From contig NZ_VIWU01000001.1 of the NCBI RefSeq assembly GCF_007994075.1, positions 2,480,001 to 2,544,000 of the forward strand: a stretch of 64,000 nucleotides of DNA, written 5' to 3'. Below, piece by piece: positions 1 through 8,287 of the stretch (the first letter of the stretch is position 1; each line of letters opens with the position of its first letter). Source of the stretch: Pseudonocardia hierapolitana (lineage in GTDB: Bacteria > Actinomycetota > Actinomycetes > Mycobacteriales > Pseudonocardiaceae). The position numbers were made by a program, and so were the translations under genes. The notes under the pieces were generated by a model. The model was given only the letters and a program-made list of their open reading frames with translations, had not been told where the DNA came from and made no database searches.

Positions 1-72
1 AGGTTCGACCCGTCCCGCAGCCGGTTACCGGCGCGTACGCTCCGCGTAGTCACCGTGCGAGGAGGAACGACG

Positions 73-1293
73 ATGCCCGAAGCCGTGATCGTCGCGGCGG
101 CCCGGTCCCCGATCGGCCGTGCACACAAGGGATCGCTCACCACGATCCGCCCCGACGACCTGACCGCGCAGATGGTGCGCGCCGCGCTGGCCCAGGTCCC
201 CCAGCTCGACCCGGCCGACATCGACGACCTCATGCTCGGCTGCGGCCTGCCCGGTGGCGAGCAGGGCTTCAACATGGCGCGCGTGGTGGCCGTGCTGCTC
301 GGCCACGACACGCTGCCCGGCACCACGATCACCCGCTACTGCTCCTCCTCGCTGCAGACCACGCGCATGGCCATGCACGCCATCAGGGCAGGCGAGGGCG
401 ACGTGTTCATCTCCGCGGGTGTGGAGACGGTGTCGCGCTTCGTGAAGGGCTCCTCCGACTCGCATCCCGACACCCACAACCCCGTCTTCGCCGACGCCGA
501 GGACCGCACCCGGCACATCGCCGAGAACGGCGCCGACTCGTGGAACGACCCGCGCGAGGACGAGCACCTGCCCGACATCTACATCGCCATGGGCCAGACC
601 GCGGAGAACCTCGCCCGGCTCAAGGGCGTCACCCGCGAGGACATGGACCACTTCGGCGTCAGGTCGCAGAACCTCGCCGAGAAGTCCATCGCGAACGGGT
701 TCTTCGCCCGCGAGATCAGCCCGGTCACGCTGCCCGACGGCACCGTGGTCGAGAAGGACGACGGGCCGCGCGCCGGCGTCACCTTCGAGGCCGTCGCCCA
801 GCTCAAGCCGGTGTTCCGGCCCGACGGCCGCGTCACCGCGGGTAACTGCTGCCCGCTCAACGACGGCGCAGCCGCCCTGGTGATCATGTCCGACACCAAG
901 GCCGCCGAGCTGGGCATCACCCCGCTCGCCCGCGTGGTGTCCACCGGGGTCTCCGCACTCTCCCCCGAGATCATGGGCCTCGGGCCGGTCGAGGCCTCGA
1001 AGCAAGCGCTCGCGCGCGCCGGCATGACGATCGACGACATCGACCTCGTCGAGATCAACGAGGCGTTCGCGGCCCAGGTCCTGCCCTCGGCCCGCGACCT
1101 CGGAATCGACCAGGAGAAGCTGAACGTCAACGGGGGCGCCATCGCGCTCGGCCACCCGTTCGGGATGACCGGTGCCCGCATCACCACCACCCTGCTCAAC
1201 GGCCTGCGCACCCACGACAAGACCATCGGCCTGGAGACGATGTGCGTCGGCGGCGGCCAGGGGATGGCGATGGTCCTCGAACGGCTGAGCTGA
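73..1293 (+). CDS. Thiolase (acetyl-CoA C-acyltransferase)
   Basis: Thiolase-family enzyme of 406 residues, normal for the family, that would cleave 3-ketoacyl-CoA with CoA or run the reverse condensation of acetyl-CoA. The nucleophilic Cys is in RYCSSS (about residue 90), the His in GGAIALGHPFG, and the second catalytic Cys in ETMCVGGGQG near the C-terminus. The ATG at 73 is chosen over the in-frame GTG at 55 because GGAGGA lies 7 bases before it. It stands alone here, with no beta-oxidation partner gene adjacent, so whether it degrades fatty acids or builds acetoacetyl-CoA cannot be decided. Confidence 0.93.
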   Translation: MPEAVIVAAARSPIGRAHKGSLTTIRPDDLTAQMVRAALAQVPQLDPADIDDLMLGCGLPGGEQGFNMARVVAVLLGHDTLPGTTITRYCSSSLQTTRMAMHAIRAGEGDVFISAGVETVSRFVKGSSDSHPDTHNPVFADAEDRTRHIAENGADSWNDPREDEHLPDIYIAMGQTAENLARLKGVTREDMDHFGVRSQNLAEKSIANGFFAREISPVTLPDGTVVEKDDGPRAGVTFEAVAQLKPVFRPDGRVTAGNCCPLNDGAAALVIMSDTKAAELGITPLARVVSTGVSALSPEIMGLGPVEASKQALARAGMTIDDIDLVEINEAFAAQVLPSARDLGIDQEKLNVNGGAIALGHPFGMTGARITTTLLNGLRTHDKTIGLETMCVGGGQGMAMVLERLS

Positions 1294-1391
1294 CACCTGC
1301 GGTCTTGCCCGGCCCCTGCGGCGGGAGGATGGTGTGGGGCGCCGGCGGCGCCGCCGGGGCGCTGCCCCGACCCCGAAGGGGGTGGTGGGTC

Positions 1392-2012
1392 GTGTACGCA
1401 CGCTCCACCACGGTCCGCGCACATCCGGAGTCGCTCGAGTCGGGCATCGCGCTCATCCGCGACGAGATCATGCCGGTGGTGCTGGACATGGACGGCTGCG
1501 TCGGGATGTCCATGCTCGTCGATCGCCTGACGGGGCGCTGCATCGTCACCACGGCGTGGCAGTCGAAGGAGGCGATGGACGCCACGGCCGAGGAGGTGCG
1601 CCCGATGCGCGAACGCGCGTCCGAGGTGCTCGGCGGCCGGCCCCAGGTCGACGAGTGGGAGATCGCGGTCATGCACCGCGACCACACCTCCGCCCCGGGC
1701 GCCTGCGTCCGCGCCACCTGGGTGCGGATGGCGCCCGACCAGGTCGACCGCGGCATCGACGTCTACAAGATGGGCGTCCTGCCCGCCACGCAGGAGTTCG
1801 AGGGTTTCTGCAGCGCGAGCCTCATGGTGGACCGCCGTGAGGGCTACGCCGTGTCGTCGGTGACCTTCGACAGCCGTGAGGCGATGGACCGTGGCCGCGC
1901 CAAGGCCGACGAGCTGCGGGAGCGCGGCGCCCGGGAAGCCGGGGTCGAGATCGTGGAGGTCGGCGAGTTCGAGCTCGCGCTCGCCCACCTGCGCGTGCCC
2001 GAGATGGCCTGA
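1392..2012 (+). CDS. ABM-like (dimeric alpha-beta barrel) protein, two repeats
   Basis: Protein of 206 residues that looks like two antibiotic-biosynthesis-monooxygenase-type ferredoxin-like units in tandem. Each half carries a stretch of the kind WQSKEAMDATAEEVR or FDSREAMDRGRAKADELRE, the usual last helix of this fold. Such proteins are cofactor-free oxygenases or sensor-like domains; no substrate can be named. GTG 1392 is preferred because the longer in-frame N-terminus is low-complexity Gly/Ala/Arg sequence read from a GC-rich spacer. The start is not certain, since no good ribosome binding site is visible. It follows the thiolase on the same strand and ends at a strong hairpin. Confidence 0.75.
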   Translation: MYARSTTVRAHPESLESGIALIRDEIMPVVLDMDGCVGMSMLVDRLTGRCIVTTAWQSKEAMDATAEEVRPMRERASEVLGGRPQVDEWEIAVMHRDHTSAPGACVRATWVRMAPDQVDRGIDVYKMGVLPATQEFEGFCSASLMVDRREGYAVSSVTFDSREAMDRGRAKADELRERGAREAGVEIVEVGEFELALAHLRVPEMA

Positions 2013-2020
2013 GAACACGA

Positions 2021-2056
2021 AGCGGCGCCCGCCCCGCAGGGGGAACGGGCGCCGCT
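2021..2056. terminator. Bidirectional terminator hairpin
   Basis: AGCGGCGCCCG (2021-2031) pairs perfectly with CGGGCGCCGCT (2046-2056) across a 14-base loop. It lies between the convergent ABM-like and Bax-inhibitor-like genes, so it can serve both. Confidence 0.75.
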
Positions 2057-2074
2057 CGTTCGTTCAGGAGCAGA

Positions 2075-2887
2075 TCATTCCTGGCGCAGGTAGCTCAGCA
2101 GCCGCAGGATCTCGATGTACAGCCAGACCAGCGTGGTCATCAGGCCGAAGGCGATGTACCAGCTGAACCTCGCCGGGGCACCGTCGCGGACGGCCCGGTC
2201 GGCCATGTCGAAGTCGAGCAGCAGGCTGAACGAGGCCACCCCGATGCAGACGATGCTGAACAGGATCGCTAGCGGCGAGCCGTCGCGCAGCCCGAGGCCG
2301 CCGGTGGTGAAGAAGCTGGCCACCAGGTTGACGACCATCAGGATGACGACGCCGAACATCGCGCCGATCAGCCACTTGGTGAACCTCGGTGTGACCCGCA
2401 CGGCGCCGGTCTTGTAGACGACCAGCATCCCGACGAACACGCCCGCCGTGCCGACGACGGCCTGGAAGCCGATGCCCTCGAAGTTCGGGATGCTCTCGAA
2501 GACGCCGGTGATCCCGCCCAGTGCGACACCCATGGCGGCCGAGTACGTGAGCACGAGGCCGGGGTTGGTGCTCTGCTTGAAGATGACGATCAGCGAGACG
2601 ACGAACCCGACGATGAACGCCGGGAGCACGAGCCAGTACATCCCGCTGAGCGCGGTGAGCACACCCGTTGCGAGCGCGACACCGCCGGTGATTGCCGTCT
2701 TCGTGACGACGTCGTCCATCGTGAGCGGGCGCTCGCCGACCCCGGCCCGCCCGTACTCGACCTGCGAGGCCTGGGCGTCGGCGTAGGCGGCGGCGCCGCC
2801 CGTCGCGCCGCCCTGGCGGTCGAATGTGGCGTACCCACCCTGCCCCGTCGGCAGGTTGCGGAACGCCGGGTTGCTGCTGGTGCGCAC
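2075..2887 (-). CDS. Bax inhibitor-1/YccA family membrane protein
   Basis: Integral membrane protein of 270 residues of the BI-1/YccA-like family. A soluble N-terminus of about 75 residues is followed by roughly seven hydrophobic segments, for example GGVALATGVLTALSG, MYWLVLPAFIVGFVVSLIV and SFSLLLDFDMADRAV. The acidic DFDMAD near the sixth to seventh segment is typical of the family, which includes pH-sensitive calcium-leak proteins; a role here is inferred only. GTG 2887 is chosen because AGGAGGA sits just upstream; an in-frame ATG at 2926 lacks such a site. Confidence 0.88.
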   Translation of the reverse strand: MRTSSNPAFRNLPTGQGGYATFDRQGGATGGAAAYADAQASQVEYGRAGVGERPLTMDDVVTKTAITGGVALATGVLTALSGMYWLVLPAFIVGFVVSLIVIFKQSTNPGLVLTYSAAMGVALGGITGVFESIPNFEGIGFQAVVGTAGVFVGMLVVYKTGAVRVTPRFTKWLIGAMFGVVILMVVNLVASFFTTGGLGLRDGSPLAILFSIVCIGVASFSLLLDFDMADRAVRDGAPARFSWYIAFGLMTTLVWLYIEILRLLSYLRQE

Positions 2888-2983
2888 CTGGGTCCTCCTC
2901 GGAAGCGGGTCATGCGTCCAGTCCAACGAGGAAACAGCCTGTGGCGTTCCCTGTTCGGTAAAGATGACTTTACTGCGATTCGG

Positions 2984-3382
2984 TCACGGAGGGTCCAACG
3001 CGATCCCGGCGTTTTCCAGAGCCGCCTCGGTGAGGAGCCGCGCGAACGGCCGCTCGTGGGCGTCCGCCGAGGCGAGCGGGGCGTCGACCTCGACGAGCCG
3101 GCAGCACTCCAGCAACGTGTCGTCGTAGGCGGCCTCCACCGCCATGCGCCGCACCTGGGTGCGGTAGCAGCCGCAGCACACCTCGCGACGCAGCCTGCGC
3201 AGGTTCGCGACGACGCACTCGAGCGCGGGCCCCGCGGGTGCGTCCTTGCGCCTGCGACACTCGGCCCACGCCGTGACGGCAGCGGGGAGCAGCCGCAGCG
3301 CCGCCCAGAACAGGACGGAGGGCGTGGCCGCGACGAGGACGTAGAGCAGCAGCCCGAGCAGGACCGGACGGTCGCCCGCCAT
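2984..3382 (-). CDS. Hypothetical protein, one membrane segment, Cys-rich
   Basis: Unrecognised 132-residue protein. An N-terminal hydrophobic stretch (LLGLLLYVLVAATPSVLFWAALRLLP, residues about 8-33, quoted here as two parts: LLGLLLYVLVAATP and SVLFWAALRLLP) should anchor it in the membrane. The cytoplasmic part carries several Cys residues in LRREVCCGCYRTQ and LLECCRLVEV, which could bind metal or form disulfides. ATG 3382 was chosen because the ORF upstream of it is arginine/proline-rich read-through. The stop is only 97 bases from the Bax-inhibitor-like start, so the two may be cotranscribed. Confidence 0.6.
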   Translation of the reverse strand: MAGDRPVLLGLLLYVLVAATPSVLFWAALRLLPAAVTAWAECRRRKDAPAGPALECVVANLRRLRREVCCGCYRTQVRRMAVEAAYDDTLLECCRLVEVDAPLASADAHERPFARLLTEAALENAGIALDPP

Positions 3383-3524
3383 CGAGGGATGGTAGCCCTC
3401 GCCGAAGGCGTCCCGGGAGCTGTTTCCGCCGGTCGTACGGGGGAACACAACGTCGTTCGCACGTGCACGGTCCGACCACGGCGCATACGGTCGGGCGCAG
3501 GGAATCTGCTGGAGGTGGCCTTCG

Positions 3525-3767
3525 ATGTGGGCGTTCCTGTCCGCGCGGTTGCGGTGGTGGTTGATCCTCGCGATCGGAGCCCCGGTGCTCGGCTGGTTGC
3601 TCGGCCGGATCGGCGACGTGATCGAGTCCCGCCGGGGCCCTAACTCGATCAGCAAGGTGCTGCAGAATGGCCGGGGCTGGCTGCGGGGACGCTCACGCGG
3701 CCCGCTGGCACCGCGCCGGGCAGGCGACCCCGCGAGCATCCGTGACGCCGGCGCCCCGGCCCGCTGA
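3525..3767 (+). CDS. Small membrane protein of unknown function
   Basis: An 80-residue ORF with GGAGG 8 bases before its ATG. Residues about 10-26 (RWWLILAIGAPVLGWLL) form one membrane helix, followed by a basic, Gly/Arg/Pro-rich tail. It ends 1 base before the ATG of the OsmC-family gene, so translational coupling is likely. It is divergent from the Cys-rich membrane protein at 2984-3382. I do not recognise the family. Confidence 0.65.
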   Translation: MWAFLSARLRWWLILAIGAPVLGWLLGRIGDVIESRRGPNSISKVLQNGRGWLRGRSRGPLAPRRAGDPASIRDAGAPAR

Positions 3768-3768
3768 C

Positions 3769-4245
3769 ATGTCGGAGCAGCCCGTCCACACCTACCGGGC
3801 ACTGTGCTCGTGGTCCGGCTCCACCGCAGGCGGTTACCCGGCCTACGACCGGGCGCACCGCGGCAGCGCACCGCCCGCCGAGCCGGAGCTCGCGCTCTCG
3901 TCCGACCCGGCGTTCCTCGGCGATCCCACGCGGCTCAACCCCGAGCAGCTCGTCGTGCTCGCCGCGGCGTCCTGTCAGCTGCTGTCGTTCCTCGCGGTCG
4001 CCGCGCGGGCCCGGCTCGACGTCCGCGACTACCGCGACGACGCCACCGCCCTGATGCCCGAGGCATCGCGTCCCATCCGGATCTCCGAGATCGTGCTGCG
4101 GCCGAGGATCACACTCGTCGAGGGCCCGACCGAGGAGCGCGTGCGCCACCTCGTCGAAGTGGCGCACCGCGAATGCTTCATCGCCAACAGCCTCGCCACC
4201 CCGGTGCGCATCGAACCGCTGATCGCCTTCGTCGAGGCGGGCTGA
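3769..4245 (+). CDS. OsmC family peroxiredoxin-like protein
   Basis: OsmC/Ohr-type protein of 158 residues. These small dimeric enzymes reduce organic hydroperoxides with two Cys residues. The first Cys is in AAASCQLLSFLAVAARA at the head of the long central helix, the second in HRECFIANSLATPVRI, both in the expected places. The N-terminal SWSGSTAGGYPAYDRAHRG matches the usual strand region. Start ATG 3769 lies directly after the stop of the upstream small membrane protein. Length and spacing of the Cys pair fit OsmC rather than a YhfA-type variant. Confidence 0.88.
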   Translation: MSEQPVHTYRALCSWSGSTAGGYPAYDRAHRGSAPPAEPELALSSDPAFLGDPTRLNPEQLVVLAAASCQLLSFLAVAARARLDVRDYRDDATALMPEASRPIRISEIVLRPRITLVEGPTEERVRHLVEVAHRECFIANSLATPVRIEPLIAFVEAG

Positions 4246-4251
4246 CGCGCC

Positions 4252-4962
4252 TCAGCGGATCGCCGCGACGCGGCCCGCCCCCACGAGCTCGGCCCTGAGG
4301 ATCCCGGCGAGCTGGGCGGGACGGGACAGGAACGGCGAGTGCGAGGTGGGCATCCGCAGCACCCGGTCCGCGCGGTCGGCCATGATCTCCTGCGCCACGA
4401 CGGGGATTGCGGCATCCCGCTCGCACACGACGTACGTGCTGGGGACCGTGCGCCACGCCGCACGCGTGAGCGGCTGCTCCAACGCGGCCAGCGCCTGATG
4501 GCCGAGCCGGGCGACGGCGCCACGGGCGGTGTGCGGGCGGACGTCGGCGTAGAACGTCTCGAAGGGGCGCAGCGGGTCGACGTAACCCTCCGCCCGGTGC
4601 ACGTCCCACCAGCCCGGGGCGGCACCCCCGACCGCGCTCATCAGCGACTCGCCGATGTCGAGCTGGAACGCGCACAGGTAGACCAGGCCGACGACGTTCG
4701 GCACGCCCGCCAGGCCCTCGGTGACCGGGACGCCGCCGTAGGAGTGGGCACATACGAGGACGGGACCGTCCACCACCGCGACCGCGGCCCGCACGGCCTC
4801 CGCGTCGGTGTGCATGTCCCCGAGTGCGGCGATGTCGGGGCCGACGGACGGCAGCGCGACCGTACGGACGTCGAGATCGGCGAGTTCCTCGACGAGTCGG
4901 CGCCACGCCCATGGTCCGTGCCACGCACCGTGCACGAGGACCAATGTCGGCGCCGACGTCAT
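4252..4962 (-). CDS. Alpha/beta hydrolase
   Basis: A 236-residue alpha/beta-hydrolase of the small esterase type (salicylate-esterase/pyrethroid-hydrolase-like). Seen: oxyanion-hole motif LVHGAWHGPWAW at residues 8-19, nucleophile elbow CAHSYGG near residue 73, and the terminal catalytic His in TSHSPFLSRP. AGGAGG precedes ATG 4962 by 7 bases. It converges on the OsmC gene with only 6 bases between stops, so no separate terminator fits there. The substrate is unknown. Confidence 0.85.
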   Translation of the reverse strand: MTSAPTLVLVHGAWHGPWAWRRLVEELADLDVRTVALPSVGPDIAALGDMHTDAEAVRAAVAVVDGPVLVCAHSYGGVPVTEGLAGVPNVVGLVYLCAFQLDIGESLMSAVGGAAPGWWDVHRAEGYVDPLRPFETFYADVRPHTARGAVARLGHQALAALEQPLTRAAWRTVPSTYVVCERDAAIPVVAQEIMADRADRVLRMPTSHSPFLSRPAQLAGILRAELVGAGRVAAIR

Positions 4963-5140
4963 GGCGACCTCCTGGAAAGCGCGCTCCGAAGGGAGCAGCC
5001 TTCCGGCGTCACTCCGCGCCGGGCAACATCACTTCCGCTGGCCGGAAGGTCCGTTGCCCGACCGTCACACCGGAGACCCATGAGGACTACGACAGCGTTG
5101 GGCGGCACGGGACGGTGCCGCGCGCGTCGGTGCCCGTTCG

Positions 5141-5965
5141 TCAGGGCTTGCGGCCCACCGCGCCGACGATGGTGTTGGAGATCGGCGGCAACGGCTTCAC
5201 GCGCGGTCCGTCCGGCCACCAGTTGCAGCAGAGCACGAGACCGGGTTCGACGAGTTCGAGCCCGGGAAGCATGCTCATGATCTGCTCGCGAGTGCGGAAC
5301 CAACCACTACCCATCGGACTGTGGAGGAATACCTCCTCCAGCCGGCGCGCAAGCGGGCTGAACTCATCGGTTTCCGGGTCGAAGAAGTGACTCAGCGCGA
5401 CATAGGAGCCCGACGGCAGCGCGTCGATGTATTCCTGCATGATCTCGGCGTACCGATCGCCGCTGTAATGGTGGATCGTTCCGCACTGGTACAGCGCGAT
5501 GGGCTCGGCGAAATCGAGGTGCTTGCGCACGACCTCGTTCTGCAGCACCGCGGCCGGGTCGAAGATGTCGGCGCCGACGAGATGGGTCTGGTCGTTCTCC
5601 TCGAGCAGCGCGCGTCCGTGCGCGAGCACCACCGGGTCGTTGTCGACGTACACGACCTTGGCCTCGGGATTGATGCGCTGCACGACCTGGTGGGTGTTCT
5701 CCGCCGTGGGCAGGCCGGAACCGCAGTCGAGGTACTGGCTGACACCGGTCTGACTGGCGATGAATCGGCTGGCCCGGATGAGGAACTCGCGGTTGTCCCA
5801 CCCGAGCTGCGTCGCCTCCGGTGCCACTTTCTGGACCCGCCGCAGGACTTCACGGTCGATCTCGTAGTTGTCCTTGCCATTCAGGAAGGCGTCGTAGACC
5901 CGCGCGACACTGGCCTTCGACACGTCGATGTAGTGCGGAACTACCTCTTCCTCGGTACTCGGCAC
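5141..5965 (-). CDS. DUF574-type SAM-dependent methyltransferase
   Basis: S-adenosyl-methionine methyltransferase of the actinobacterial DUF574 group (about 274 residues). Typical landmarks are the N-terminal PHYIDVSKASVARVYDAFLNGKDNY, given here by its core VYDAFLNGKDNY, then YLDCGSGLPTAENTHQV (motif I) and VYVDNDPVVLAHGRALL (acidic residue for the SAM ribose). GTG 5965 is preferred because GAGG lies 6 bases upstream; an ATG at 5998 is possible. It is divergent from the XRE regulator at 6189, an arrangement common in actinomycetes, where such methyltransferases accompany WhiJ-like regulators. Its methyl acceptor is unknown. Confidence 0.85.
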   Translation of the reverse strand: MPSTEEEVVPHYIDVSKASVARVYDAFLNGKDNYEIDREVLRRVQKVAPEATQLGWDNREFLIRASRFIASQTGVSQYLDCGSGLPTAENTHQVVQRINPEAKVVYVDNDPVVLAHGRALLEENDQTHLVGADIFDPAAVLQNEVVRKHLDFAEPIALYQCGTIHHYSGDRYAEIMQEYIDALPSGSYVALSHFFDPETDEFSPLARRLEEVFLHSPMGSGWFRTREQIMSMLPGLELVEPGLVLCCNWWPDGPRVKPLPPISNTIVGAVGRKP

Positions 5966-6020
5966 ACTCGCCTCACTCGGTAGATGATCACGAAGCACGG
6001 GAGTCTACGGCGGCCAGTAG

Positions 6021-6052
6021 AGTGTAGGGCAAGGACTGATCAGGTTGAACCT
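6021..6052. promoter_or_regulatory. Divergent promoter with palindrome AGGTT-G-AACCT
   Basis: Between the DUF574 gene and the XRE gene, the minus strand reads TACACT at 6026-6021 as a plausible -10 box. A near-perfect palindrome, AGGTT G AACCT (6042-6052), falls at the matching -35 position, so a repressor bound there would block the methyltransferase promoter. The site is inferred from symmetry only. Confidence 0.4.
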
Positions 6053-6188
6053 CGGACGTGAGCCTCCACTTGTCGTTCTCTCCGTGTACGGTCATCGTCC
6101 AGCAGAGTGCCGGCCCTGCTCGTTCTGCCATCAGCGGGAAGTGGGGAGGGCCTGAGAACACGGGCCGGAAGTCCGCGAGGAGGAGCAG

Positions 6189-7082
6189 ATGGCGGAGGGT
6201 GGCCGCTCCGAACAGAGTTCCGTTCTGCCCGCCGAGGTCCGCGGTGTCACAGCGCGCCGCATCGTGCTCGGCACCCAGTTGCGCAGGCTGCGCGAGAACG
6301 CCGGCATCTCCCGCGCGGACGCCGGCTACATGATCAGGGCGTCGGACTCCAAGGTCTCCCGCCTCGAGCTCGGCCGGGTCGCGTTCAAGGAACGTGACGT
6401 CGCCGACCTGCTCACCATGTACGGCATCAGTGACCCCGAGGAGCGCGAGCAGTTCCTCGCTATGGTCCGCAAGGCCAACGAGCCCGGCTGGTGGCGCCGC
6501 TACACCGACGTCATCCCGAGCTGGTTCCAGGAGTTCGTCGGACTCGAGGAGTCGGCGAGCCGGATCCACACCTACGAGCTGCAGTTCGTGCCCGGCCTGC
6601 TGCAGACCGAGGATTACGTGCGCGCGGTGCTCACCCGGGGCCGGCCCGACTACGCTCCGCCCGACACGGAGAAGCGGATCCACCTGCGCATGCAGCGCCA
6701 AGCGCTGATCACCGGCCCGAACCCGCCGAGGTACTGGGCGGTCGTCGACGAGTCGGTGCTCCATCGTCCGATCGGTGGCCGGCGGGTACTGAGGGAGCAG
6801 CTCAAGTTCCTGCTCGAGCAGTCGAAGCAGCCACACGTCACCATCCAGGTCGTGCCCAACCAGCTCAGCGGCTACGCCGCGGAGAGCCCGTTCCAGTTGC
6901 TCCGGTTCGCCGAGCCCGAACTCCCGGACGTCGTGTACATCGAGCACCTCGGCGGAGCCGTCATGCTCGACGGCGTCGAGGAGATCGAGATCTTCAGTCG
7001 CGCACTCGACCGGCTCACCGTCGACGCCGAGACGCCGGACCGCTCTCGCCAGATCCTCGCGAAGGCCATCGCCGAGCTCTGA
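6189..7082 (+). CDS. XRE-family HTH regulator with DUF5753 (WhiJ-like)
   Basis: Regulator of 297 residues. Residues about 25-80 form the Cro/CI helix-turn-helix (LGTQLRRLRENAGISRADAG, then SDSKVSRLELGRV); the remainder is the DUF5753 sensor region (WFQEFVGLEESASRIHTYEL, FVPGLLQTEDYVRAVL). Actinomycetes carry many such proteins, each usually beside a DUF397 partner, as in the WhiJ family of Streptomyces developmental regulators. GAGGAG lies 6 bases before ATG 6189. It converges with a DUF397 gene at 7152-7388 and diverges from a DUF574 methyltransferase, so the three form one regulatory unit. Confidence 0.9.
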   Translation: MAEGGRSEQSSVLPAEVRGVTARRIVLGTQLRRLRENAGISRADAGYMIRASDSKVSRLELGRVAFKERDVADLLTMYGISDPEEREQFLAMVRKANEPGWWRRYTDVIPSWFQEFVGLEESASRIHTYELQFVPGLLQTEDYVRAVLTRGRPDYAPPDTEKRIHLRMQRQALITGPNPPRYWAVVDESVLHRPIGGRRVLREQLKFLLEQSKQPHVTIQVVPNQLSGYAAESPFQLLRFAEPELPDVVYIEHLGGAVMLDGVEEIEIFSRALDRLTVDAETPDRSRQILAKAIAEL

Positions 7083-7102
7083 TCGGGTGCAGGCACACCG
7101 AC

Positions 7103-7127
7103 GCCCGGCGTGGAGTCCACGCCGGGC
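7103..7127. terminator. Terminator hairpin
   Basis: GCCCGGCGTGG (7103-7113) pairs with CCACGCCGGGC (7117-7127) across a 3-base loop. It separates the convergent XRE and DUF397 genes. Confidence 0.8.
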
Positions 7128-7151
7128 GGGCTGACTTCTGCTGCGGGACGG

Positions 7152-7388
7152 TCAGTGAGCTGGGCGGTCGCCGAACTCGCCGTGCCAGGCGCCCTGGAGG
7201 AACGCCGACCACTCCTCGGGAGTGAACACGAGCGCGGGGCCTGCCGGCTGGCGCGAGTGGCGCACGGCCACCTCTCCGCCGTCCAGCATCGCGACCTCCA
7301 CGCAGGCGTGCTGCCCGCTGAACGTGCTCTTGTGCCAGTGCGCACCTTCGATCTGCTGCGCCGGCACCACGATGCGATCGTTCCCCAT
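7152..7388 (-). CDS. DUF397 domain protein
   Basis: A 78-residue DUF397 protein, the usual small partner of XRE-DUF5753 regulators. The family signature is visible: HWHKSTFSGQHACVEVAML, then VAVRHSRQPAGPALVFTPEEW and SAFLQGAWHGEFG. In known pairs the two proteins act antagonistically. ATG 7388 has AAGGGTG about 7 bases upstream; the longer in-frame N-terminus is not DUF397-like. The gene ends near the terminator shared with the XRE gene, and its upstream region carries a striking cluster of TGCACGTGCA palindromes. Confidence 0.88.
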   Translation of the reverse strand: MGNDRIVVPAQQIEGAHWHKSTFSGQHACVEVAMLDGGEVAVRHSRQPAGPALVFTPEEWSAFLQGAWHGEFGDRPAH

Positions 7389-7429
7389 CTTGATCACCCT
7401 TCGGGGTCGACTATCGGCGGATGCGTCCG

Positions 7430-7659
7430 ACGGTAGCAGCTTGCATCTGCACGTGCATATGGCGTGAGCACCTGCAGTCCGCAAACGCGGGCGGAGTTCC
7501 TCCGATCGAGTGCGCCTGATCAGGGCTTGTTTCCTGCACCCCGTACTCGTCGCGCCGTACGTTCGCGCCCCACTGATCACCTGCGCGGCCATGCAGGCGG
7601 AAACTGCATGCGCAGATGCACGTGCATTCGTGCACGTGCAAGAGCGGGTTGCATCTGCA
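7430..7659. promoter_or_regulatory. Operator cluster: three TGCACGTGCA palindromes upstream of DUF397
   Basis: Exact 10-bp palindromes TGCACGTGCA occur at 7448-7457, 7617-7626 and 7631-7640, and TTGCATCTGCA occurs at 7441-7451 and 7649-7659. On the minus strand TACCGT (7435-7430) is a plausible -10 box for the DUF397 gene, and the first palindrome covers the matching -35. I infer that this is the binding region of the neighbouring XRE regulator. No gene is supported in 7389-7889. Confidence 0.5.
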
Positions 7660-7940
7660 GCCCGTAACCGGCACACTGCTCTGTGTGTCCGGGATCTCAC
7701 GCAGCGGAGCCCGACACGGCTCAGGGGAACGGGCGGCACGAGTCGCCTGACTAGCGCTCCGGGCTCGTCGTTCCAGGGTCGCACCAGACCCGGACGGTCG
7801 GCGGCACCAATGAGCACGGAGCGTCTACCGGCGAGAGGAGCAGCGGTGTTGCGGGGAACAGCGAGGGGGAGCTCGCGAGCAGGTCAGCGGTGCGGATGTG
7901 CAGCACGGCCGGCAGGCCACTGCAGCCCCCGGCTCGCGTG

Positions 7941-8180
7941 ATGGGGTCGCCTCCGGTGGCCCGGGAGCCGAGCGACCAGATCCACAGCATCGCCGAGGTC
8001 CTCGCAGCGACGTTCACCTCGTCGGCGGTGCGCCACATCCTTGCCGAGCACAGCCCCGATGCCACGGGGCACTGCCGCGGCTGCCGCCTCCCCACCACGG
8101 TCGCCCCCGTCTGGCCATGCCGCCTCTGGGAGATCGGCAAGGAGATGGAGCGGCTGCGCGCAGCGGGCGGGCGCCGCTAG
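7941..8180 (+). CDS. Small CxxC/Cys-containing hypothetical protein
   Basis: A 79-residue ORF with a helical middle (SDQIHSIAEVLAATFTSS) and a Cys-rich end, GHCRGCRLPTTVAPVWPCRLWE, in which CxxC plus a third Cys and nearby His could bind zinc. Proteins of this style occur near XRE/DUF397 loci in actinomycetes, but I cannot name a function. The start is uncertain: ATG 7941 is given, GTG 7890 and ATG 7896 are in frame, and none has a good ribosome binding site. Confidence 0.5.
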   Translation: MGSPPVAREPSDQIHSIAEVLAATFTSSAVRHILAEHSPDATGHCRGCRLPTTVAPVWPCRLWEIGKEMERLRAAGGRR

Positions 8181-8287
8181 CGGCATCCGCCCTCCAGGAC
8201 CCGGCGGCGGGCGTCCTCAGAGGGCGCTCGTCGTCGGCCTCGACGATCGATTCGAACGCTGCGCCCGGTCGCGACGTGTACACGTCC

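Noticed and set aside
1296..1391. Coding N-terminal extension of the ABM-like protein from 1242 or 1329
   Set aside because: The stretch is GC-rich Gly/Ala/Pro read-through of a spacer with a GGGGCGCTGCCCC-type hairpin.
25..2018. Long minus-strand ORFs (25-1422 and 579-2018) opposite the thiolase and ABM genes
   Set aside because: Low-complexity Arg/Gly/Ala composition typical of shadow frames in GC-rich DNA; the plus-strand genes have family motifs.
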